NCBI GenBank assembly: GCA_028583415.1
Contig: CM053275.1
Location: 9,487,208 to 9,551,207, forward strand
Length of the DNA stretch: 64,000 nt
Reading direction: 5' to 3'
DNA from: Protea cynaroides
Taxonomy: Eukaryota; Streptophyta; Magnoliopsida; Proteales; Proteaceae
In this document: positions 56,681 to 64,000 of the stretch, piece by piece
How the letters are laid out: the number at the start of each line of letters is the position of its first letter
Numbering within the stretch: the first letter of the stretch is position 1
Notes under the pieces: model-generated
The model's database searches: none
Seen by the model: the letters and a program-made list of their open reading frames with translations, nothing else
Told to the model about the DNA's origin: nothing
Position numbers and translations under genes: made by a program

Positions 56681-59280
56681 CCCCTAGGATCCCTTCCTTC
56701 CTCTTGAAAACCCATTTGCTTCCTATGACCCTATTACCCTTGGGTAATTTCACCAAGTCCCAAGTCTGATTTTTGTAAAGAGACTCAAGTTCTTTTATCA
56801 TAGCAATGGCCCACTAGCCAGACTCAGCACAGGAGACAACTTCAGAATAAGTGGATGGCTCCTGAATACCCATCTCTTCAGCTGCCGTGAGAGCATATGC
56901 CACTAACTCAGCATAGGCATATCTCTGAGGACGTCTAATTTGTCTCCTCTCCCTCCCACTAGCTATCAAATAAGGTTGTTCAGATTTTACCTCATCATCA
57001 TCTGAACCTGAATCAAGTTGCTCATCTTTTGCTGTAGAAGTAACATCTGGAGATGACTTCTGAGAAGTCTCTCTCTCAAGCTCCACCTGAAGCTTCACCT
57101 CATCCATAGTCTTCTCTACATTACCTGTAGACTCAACAGAAACCTTCCCATGATCAAGCATATATTTTTCATTAAAAGTAACATCTATACTAATAATAAA
57201 CTTAGGGAAATCAGGTTCCAAACTCTACAAACGATATCCTTTAACACCATCAGCATAACCAACAAATATGCTTTCTTAGCTCTAGGCTCAAGCTTACCAT
57301 CTTTAACGTGATAATAAGCAGGACATCCAAATACCTTTAAATTTGAATAGTCACTAGGTTTACCTGACCATACCTCGTTTGGAGTCTTACATTCAATGGC
57401 AGTGGAAGGAGAATGATTCACCAAGTAGCAAGTCGTGTTAACAGCTTCAATCCAAAAATCCTTTTTCAATCCAGAGTTAGAGAGTATACACCTAGCTCTC
57501 TCCATCAAGGTCTTGTTCATACGCTTTGCTACTCCATTCTGCTGAGGAGTGTGTCTGACCGTGCGATGCCGTACGATCCCTGAATCTGTACAAAATTTGT
57601 TAAACTCACCACTGCGAAACTCTAGACCATTATCTGTTCTGAGACGTTTGATCTTCTTTCTGGTTTGATTCTCTACAAGAATTTTCCAATTCTTGAAACT
57701 TTCGAACAAATCACTTTTACGCTTGAGAAAATGAAAACAAACCTTTCTGGAATAATCATCAATAAATGTCAAAAAAAATAGAGAGCACCACCTTTGGATG
57801 GAACCTGAGCTGGTCCCCATAAATCCGAATGGATGTAGTCAAGTGTGCCCTTTGTCGTATGTGAACTAGTTGAGAAGCTGACTCGGGTTTGCTTCCCAAA
57901 TACACAATGCTCACAGAAGTCAAGTGATGTCTTATGATCACCACAGAACAAACCACGTTTACTTAGAATAGTCATACCTCTTTCACTCATGTGACCTAAT
58001 CGCATATGCCACAAGTGAGTTGTGTCCTTGTTAGAGTCAGAAGATGATGACACATCTGCAGAACCTGTCACAGTACTACCCTGCAGAACATAAAGGTTGT
58101 TTACTTTGTTACCCTTCATCACAACCAATGAACCCTTCGAAATTTTAAGAGCTCCACCTCCACCTGTGTAGGAACACCCAATAGAGTCTAAGGTACTTAA
58201 GGAAATAATATTCTTCTCTAAGTCTGGGATGTGCCTCACATCTGTCAAAGTCCTCACTATCCCGTCATGATACTTGATGCGAACTGTACCAATACCAACT
58301 ATTTTACAAACTGCGTTGTTTCCCATCAAGACTGAAGCACCCTCGATAGCCTTGTAGGTGGTGAACCAATCTTTGTTTGGGCACATGTGATAAGACGCAC
58401 CTGTATCCAAAATCCATTCCCTATCAGAACGGCCATCCAAGGGACATACGGTAAGAACATTCTCAGCAACATCAGTTTTATTAGCCTTTGCCACATTTGC
58501 AGAATCTGAAGCTTGACCCTGTTGATTTTCCTTCTTCTTAAGAGCATGACATTCTGACTTGTAATGCCCTTTCTTGTGACAATAGTAGCACTCAACATTC
58601 TTCTTATCCAAGCCCGATCTGGACTTAGAACGATTACTTGATTTGCCTTTACCACCCTCCTTGGTCTTTGATCTACCTCTAACAAGCAAACCGTCAGCCT
58701 GATTTTCAATACTTTTTCCATTCAATTTTATTCTCAACTCAGCAAAATTCAAAGAGGCCTTCACATAATCTAAACTTATGGATTCTCTCCCATACAACAT
58801 AGAGTTAACAAAATTTTCATACGAGTCAGGTAAGGAACACAATACAATAAGGGCTTGATCTTCATCCTCAAGTTTAATATCTAGATTTCTCATATCCATG
58901 ATAATTTTATTAAATTCATCTAAGTGTTCTTGGATAGGCGTACCTTCTTTCATCTTTAGAGTATAAAGACGTTGCTTCAAATACAACCTTGTTGTAAGAG
59001 ATTTCTTCATGTAGAGACTTTCGAGCTTTGCCCACAACCCAGTTGATGTTTCTTCATCAGCAACTTCACGAAGCACCTTGTCAGAAAGTGACAATTGCAA
59101 GGCGCTGTGAGCCTTTTCTTACATCTCTTCAATTTCGGCTTTAGTCATATCCTCCGAGTACTTTTCGTCAAGAGCCTTGGCCGTACTTTCACGCCGTAGC
59201 AAAGCTTTCATCTTTATTCTCCATAATCCAAAATTGTTTTGACCATCAAAAGGAGTCACCGATAATTTCATGGAAGCCAT
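56681..59280 (-). pseudogene. Gag-Pol of element F copy 2, C-terminally truncated
   Basis: Same polyprotein as at 29644-33628 but stopping before the reverse transcriptase catalytic region. It has the ATG at 59278-59280, the shared TAA at 59119-59121, the CCHC knuckle CYYCHKKGHYKSEC, an intact protease ILDTGASYHM, the GAG-pre-integrase and integrase parts. A frameshift in an A run near 57772 is its own. From about 59100 to 57773 it is open for 443 codons, while copy 1 has frameshifts there near 33190 and 32465. Hence those shifts in copy 1 came after the duplication. Confidence 0.85.
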
Positions 59281-59337
59281 TACAAACACAAAGCCCTTGA
59301 AATCGAATCAAAACTCTAATACCAGTTTGTTACGACA

Positions 59338-59781
59338 AACACAGCGGAAAAATGCAGGTAATGGCAGTATGAAATTCTAATAAACAATAAAGAATAAAGA
59401 CACGAGAAATTTACGTGGTTCGATCAATGTGATCTACATCCATGGACGAGAAGAGATTTTCACTATATCAATAAGAAGAAGAAGATTACAAGGTGCACCT
59501 TATAGAATGACACGAATACACAAGATTGCAACCAGCTTCAACATTGAACAAGAACCTTAGTGGCTCTTCTTTTTTCTCTTCCTCTTACGTTTTGCGGCTA
59601 GGTCAGAAAAAAATCCTTAACTATTCCCTCTCCCACAATTATATTTATGGGAGAAAAGTAATTGAGGGAATAAGGAATCCTTTTCCCACAACTTTTCTAT
59701 TTTCTTTTTAACTAAAAAAGGAAGATACGATATGGTCCATAATAACCATAAAAGACCCAAATTTCAAGCCACAAAATAACA
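59338..59781 (-). mobile_element. 5' LTR of element F, copy 2
   Basis: TGTTACGACAAAC to AAAATAACA, followed by TATGG at 59782-59786, the same junction as in copy 1. Confidence 0.9.
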
Positions 59782-59786
59782 TATGG

Positions 59787-60743
59787 TTTAAAACAGGCGT
59801 CAAGGCAGTGGTTCATTAAATTTGCCAATGCTTTAGTTCACATGGGTTTTACCCAGTCCAAAGCTGATATCTCATTATTCACATATACATCAAATGATAT
59901 TTTTAATGTGATCTTGGTTTATGTGGACAACATTATATTGACTGGGTCTAATCCAACACATATAAAAAATGTCAAGGCCCAATTACAAAACCATTTCCAC
60001 CTCAAAGATCTTGGTCAGCTTACATATTTTTTGGGCATTGAAATGGCCAGTACTCCAACTGGAATTCTTCTTACACAGCAAAAATACACACTGGACATCA
60101 TTTCAGATTCTGGGCTACTTGGTTCCAAGCCCAGTCCAACTCCAATGGATTAGAACTTGAAGTTAACTATAATTGATGGGCCTTTATTACCTGATCCAAG
60201 TTTATACTGTAGACTGATGGGCCGTCTTATTTACCTTTCTATCACAAGACCAGATATTTGAAAGGGTCTCTTGGACTAGGCCTCCAAATGAACAAAAGCA
60301 TTGATCCAGTTCTTTCTGCTTTTTGTGACTCTGACTGGGCCAGTTGCCCATTTACTCGACGCTCAACCACCAGGTATATTTGTTTCTTTGGAAGTAGTCT
60401 GATCTCATGGAAGACAAAGAAAAAAACTACTGTTTCTAGATATTCTGCAGAAGCTGAATATAGAGCATTGAACCATACCTCTTGTGAACTTGTTTGGCTA
60501 TGGACTTTATTGATGGACCTAGGCGTTTCACATCCTTTTCCCATGAGCATATATTGTGATAATCAGGCTGCCCTACGCATTGCGGCCAATCTAGTCTTCT
60601 ACGAACGAACAAAACACATCGAGATCGATTGCCATTTTATTCGTGAAAAGATTCAAAGAGGATTGATACTTACTTTTCACATTCCAACGAGATTTCAAAA
60701 GGCCGATCTTCTGACTAAAGCTTTGGGAATCCATCAATGTTAA
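59787..60743 (+). pseudogene. Copia H1 RT-RNase H, copy 2
   Basis: Copy of 34135-35175, from the bases just after TATGG to TAA at 60741. The catalytic motif reads YVDN in place of YVDD. An 85-bp deletion joins TRPDI directly to LKGSLGL, between two GATAT repeats. RNase H parts are preserved (AEAEYRAL, YCDNQAALRIA, ADLLTKALG). It is non-functional. Confidence 0.85.
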
Positions 60744-60817
60744 TAATATAGAAAAGACACATTTCTTCAGCAAGCTCTTTCATTTCTAACAATAGTTTTA
60801 GTATTTAAGGGGAGAGA

Positions 60818-60910
60818 TGTTAAGATAATATGATCAAAAGGCACAAACACCCGGTGAAATAACTGGTTGTATCAATCGGTTGTAAACACTCAAAGCCATT
60901 TTGAATTAAT
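60818..60910 (+). mobile_element. Start of H1 3' LTR, copy 2
   Basis: TGTTAAGATAATATG after AAGGGGAGAGA, ending with the intact TSD TTAAT (60906-60910) before element E. Confidence 0.75.
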
Positions 60911-61340
60911 TGTTAGACTTTTTACAGTTCACAGGGTTTCTTCCTAAACCCTAATATCCATACAGAGATCTAGAATACAATGATGTTCAATGTAAACAAT
61001 AATAATAGAGACATACCTGAGAGTAGAAGATTGATTTCCACCGATAATCTCCAAGAATGGTGTTGGAGCTTTGATCACGGTCTACCACAGCCTGTAGAGG
61101 TTCCACGTCTTTCTCACTATTCATGGGTACAGAGAGAGGAAAACAACTATGGCTGCAGGGACTCATGACCTAGTATATATAATACTGTCACAAACCCTAA
61201 TCAGTCCCACACTGTAATAGGGATTGCCTATCACTTTATCTTGTGACGAACCAGACCGAACTGGTCTAACCTAGTGACATAGACTCCCACTGATCAATGG
61301 GCCTAGTAATTAATTAAGCCCACATATATATATTCCAACA
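60911..61340 (-). mobile_element. LTR of element E, copy 2
   Basis: 430 bp, TGTTAGACTTTT to ATTCCAACA, with the same purine tract remnant on its right. Only about 64 bp of the E interior follow before G3. Confidence 0.9.
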
Positions 61341-61544
61341 TTCTCCCACTTGGGCTAGATTAATTACAATGCCACCATTGAATAGTGTGCCCATGGAATC
61401 CATTTGTAAGCACCCCATTTTTGCCACCCTCGGCATAAGTGAACCAATATGGCAGGTTTCTGACCTTTAACCCAAATATTTGTAATTCTCCACTGATCCC
61501 CACAGTAGGGTCATGGGCTATTATCTGCATAGATGCATAGGTCA

Positions 61545-62320
61545 TGGAATTATCTTCGAAACGAGACCAGAATTGCTCAATTTCGATATCAAATGAGGAA
61601 GATATGACCATTTTAGTCGGATGATACATATAAGGGAGGTTTTTGAAATTATTATAAATAATCCTAGGGGCCTCCATGCAAATTATCCTAAGTTGGATCG
61701 TTTGAATTTCAAATCATCATATCTTGATCATCCGACATCGGATTCAGATGATTCCAAGACCATTATTCTTCATTCATGATGTTCTACAAAGTGGACGTAA
61801 AAAATCCCGGGTAGAAGTCACCAGTGGGTCCCATGCAAACTTGCATGCAAAATGATCGTTAGAACTTCAAAGCTTCATATCTTTCCCGTTCTATATCCGA
61901 TTCAGATTATTCCAAGACCATTATTCTTCATTCATGATGTTCTACAAAGTGGACGTAAAAATCCCGGGTATAAGTCACCAGTGGGTCCCATGCAAACTTG
62001 CATACAAAATGATCGTCAGAACTTCAAAGCTTCATATCTTTCCCGTTCTACATCGGATTCAGATAATTCCAGTCTCATTATGTTCCATTTTTAGTGCTCT
62101 ACAAAGTGGACGTAAAATATTTCTGGTAGAAGCCTCTGAAGGATCTCATGTAGAATGGTCAGCCAAATTATCGATAATTGGTCCGCTTAAACTTCAAAAA
62201 TTCGTAAGTTGACCATTTTTCTTCCAAATGAGGTGATTCAAGTTCCTATATTCCTCATTTTTAATGTTCTACAAAATGAACGCAAAAAATTTGGAATAGA
62301 GGCCATCGAAAAATTCCATG
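61545..62320 (+). repeat. 158-bp tandem array in G3
   Basis: TCTACAAAGTGGACGTAAA cores near 61783, 61941, 62098 and 62278 are spaced 158, 157 and 180 bp, the same pattern as in G1. The first two are nearly identical. Confidence 0.8.
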
Positions 62321-62499
62321 CGGGATAACAGCGGGAATGACCCGTGAAATGACAAGGAGAAAAAACCCATTTAATTCCAATCAGTCCAGTCAACTTAGTT
62401 CAAACCAGTTTTGGTCCAACCTAGCTCAACCCATATCAATTGTCAACCTAAGTCAGTCTCAACCCATTTCGAATCAGTTCATCTATGAGCACAATATTT

Positions 62500-62595
62500 A
62501 TATTATATTATATATATATATATATGTATGTATATGTATGTATGTTATTAAATATATGTGTATATATGTATATAATATATATTATTATATGTAAA
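62500..62595 (+). repeat. TA/TG-rich microsatellite in G3
   Basis: TATATATGTATGTATATG-type run between the 158-bp array and the purine array, at the same place as the TA run of G1. Confidence 0.8.
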
Positions 62596-62596
62596 T

Positions 62597-62990
62597 GATA
62601 ATCCAAAAGATTTTGAGAAGAAAAAAGAAAGAGGGGAGAGAGAAACGTGAAAGTGAAGGGGGATTTTGGTTTTGGAGATAATCCAAAAGATTTTTGAGAG
62701 AAAAAAGGAAAGAGGGGAGAGAAAAAACGTGGAAGAGAAGGGGATTTAGGGTTTTGAGATAATCCAAAAAGATTTTGAGAAGAAAAAGGAAAGAGGGGAG
62801 AGAGAAAACGTGAAAGAGAAGGGGATTTAGGGTTTTGAGATAATCCAAAAGATTTTTTGAGAAAAAAAAGGAAAGAGGGGAGAGAGAAAACATGAAAGAG
62901 AAGGGGATTTTGGGTTTTGAGATAATCCAAAAGATTTTTGAGAAAAAAAAAGGAAAGAGAGAGGAATAAAAGAAAAAAAAAAGAAAAGAA
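62597..62990 (+). repeat. 81-bp purine-rich tandem array in G3, five units
   Basis: Units beginning GATAATCCAAAAGATTTT start at 62597, 62677, 62758, 62839 and 62921. Each has AAGGAAAGAGGGGAGAGA and CGTGAAAGAGAAGGGGATTT. It is related to, but diverged from, the G2 array. Confidence 0.85.
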
Positions 62991-63140
62991 AAAAGGGGGA
63001 AAAAGATTCCCCTTCACGTTTTCTAGAAAGAAAACGTGAAAGAAAAAGAGGAGAAAGAAAGAAAGAAAAAAGGAAGGAAAGAAAAAAGAAAAAAAAATAT
63101 TTTTTAGAAAAAAGGATCTTCTAGAAAATGAGTGAAAAAT

Positions 63141-63148
63141 TATAAATA
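63141..63148 (+). promoter_or_regulatory. TATA box of G3
   Basis: TATAAATA after the purine array, as in G2. Confidence 0.5.
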
Positions 63149-63527
63149 GGCAAGAGGAGGATCCTTTTTTCCATACCATAGAGAGAGGAGAACATGGGTG
63201 AGGGAGAAAAAAACGAGAGAGAGAGAGAAAAGAAAAAAATCGGAAGAAAAGAGAAGAAGAAGAAAATAGAGAAAGAGAGAAGGAGAGAGAGAGAGAGAGA
63301 GAGAGGTGTTAAGAAGAGAAGATCTAGAGGAAAAAGAGGGAAGGATCAGAGAGGCAGCAAAGAGGATGATGAGAAGATGCAAAGGAGACAAGGAGAGAGA
63401 AGAAGCCTGAGGTAAGAATCACCCATCGCTTTTGTCAGTTTATTTTTTCAAAGTCAAAGCATACTGCAAATGCATGTCTGAGATTGGTGTCTAGCATTAG
63501 GAAGATGCCTCTGTTTGCATTAGGTTC

Positions 63528-64000
63528 CTTGAGACAAAATGTTGGCCTCTGAGTCTTCTTTCTGACCATGTATTTTTATTTTATTTTCATGAGCTATATG
63601 ATTTTATATTGATTTTATAGTACCACTGGCCAGAATCTGGAACAGACCTGACCAGTGTATTTGCCTGTACTTGGGGAATGTTTTCGACCTGCCTATGGTC
63701 TCTTTCAGGATTAGCTTCCTTGAGACAAAATGTTGGCCTCTGAGTCCTCTTTCTGACCATGTATTCGGATTTTATTTTCATGAGATATATGATTTTATAT
63801 TGATTTTATAGTACCACTGGCCAGAATCTGGAACAGATCTGACCAGTGTATTTGCCTGTACTTGGGGAATGTTTTCGACCTGCCTATGGTCTCTTTCAGG
63901 ATTAGCTTCCTTGAGACAAAATGTTGGCCTCTGAGTCCTCTTTCCGAGGATATCTTTTAAGAATTTTTTGAGTAAGTACAGTGCCCTATGTGCCCATTTT
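63528..64000 (+). repeat. 191-bp tandem duplication in G3
   Basis: CTTGAGACAAAATGTTGGCC occurs at 63528, 63719 and 63910, with GAATCTGGAACAGA and TGCCTATGGTC between. G2 has a single copy near 27368. Confidence 0.85.

Larger units (their letters stand above)
56676..61404. repeat. Segmental duplication, copy 2
   Basis: Copy of 31027-35834, same orientation. The left end is fused to A2 integrase; the right end meets G3 at 61405. An 85-bp deletion (34601-34685 in copy 1) lies between two GATAT direct repeats. G2 is not part of this copy. Confidence 0.9.
61405..64000 (+). mobile_element. G-type LTR G3, partial
   Basis: Begins TGTAAGCACCCC within GGAATCCATT, which is intact in copy 1 at 35825, so the candidate target duplication is CCATT. 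The first 130 bp differ from G1 and G2, then the 158-bp array follows. It runs past the window end, so whether it is solo or has an internal region is unknown. Confidence 0.8.

Noticed and set aside
62508..63179. 223-codon minus-strand frame in G3
   Set aside because: It follows the 81-bp purine array and a TA/TG run. The repeated SLFLFSS pattern mirrors the tandem unit.

Overview
This is nuclear DNA from a flowering plant. Most of the 64 kb is nested, decaying LTR retrotransposons. The supporting signs are Ty3/gypsy and Ty1/copia polyproteins with plant-type primer sites, GT-AG introns, MITEs, TA and GA microsatellites, a degenerate plastid-type trnM, and a small family of plant secreted cysteine-rich proteins. 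The species cannot be named from the sequence.

Layout. 1-2883: the 3' end of a Tekay/Del-like chromovirus (A1) with its 2.28-kb LTR. 2884-4610: a gag-protease fragment of a related element. 4611-11878: a minus-strand element (B) with one LTR and gag-pol; a GT-AG intron seems to separate gag from pro-pol. 11879-13427: a promoter, 5' intron and broken gene of a plant-transposon-protein type. 13428-19274: a minus A-type LTR split by a 4.4-kb solo LTR (G1). 19275-21595: LTR family D. 21596-22743: the 3' end of a copia element. 22744-40080: an old copia element (H1) carrying a minus copia element F (24513-34129, itself split by solo LTR G2) and a gag-only copia element E (35342-39982). 40083-50095: the only gene-like island, with three paralogous Cys-rich secreted protein genes (two intact, one broken), four MITEs or MITE fragments, a fold-back repeat, a larger GGCC-rich insertion and trnM debris. 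50779-51951: the LTR and gag start of a gypsy element, cut by LTR C (51952-53152), which is cut by A-type element A2 (53153-56675). 56676-61404: a second copy of the F/H1/E stack. 61405-64000: a third G-type LTR, running off the end.

The insertions can be ordered from target-site duplications. H1 received F (TSD TATGG) and E (TTAAT). F's LTR then received G2 (CTTAG). A 4.8-kb piece of the stack was duplicated after F and E arrived, and its copy later received G3. G1 landed in an A-type LTR (CGACC).

The most unusual signals are these. (1) The long LTRs A, B and D, a gene promoter at 12041 and an unrelated LTR at 51165 carry clusters of a GGTCG(C/A)...TCGACC motif whose outer bases differ by family but repeat within each family. 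(2) An intron lies between gag and protease of element B and is absent from a related copy. (3) G-type LTRs carry three tandem arrays (about 158, 82 and 76 bp) whose copy numbers differ between copies. (4) The Cys-rich gene cluster has TA/GA microsatellites next to each start codon. All coordinates come from reading by eye; no alignment or database search was run.
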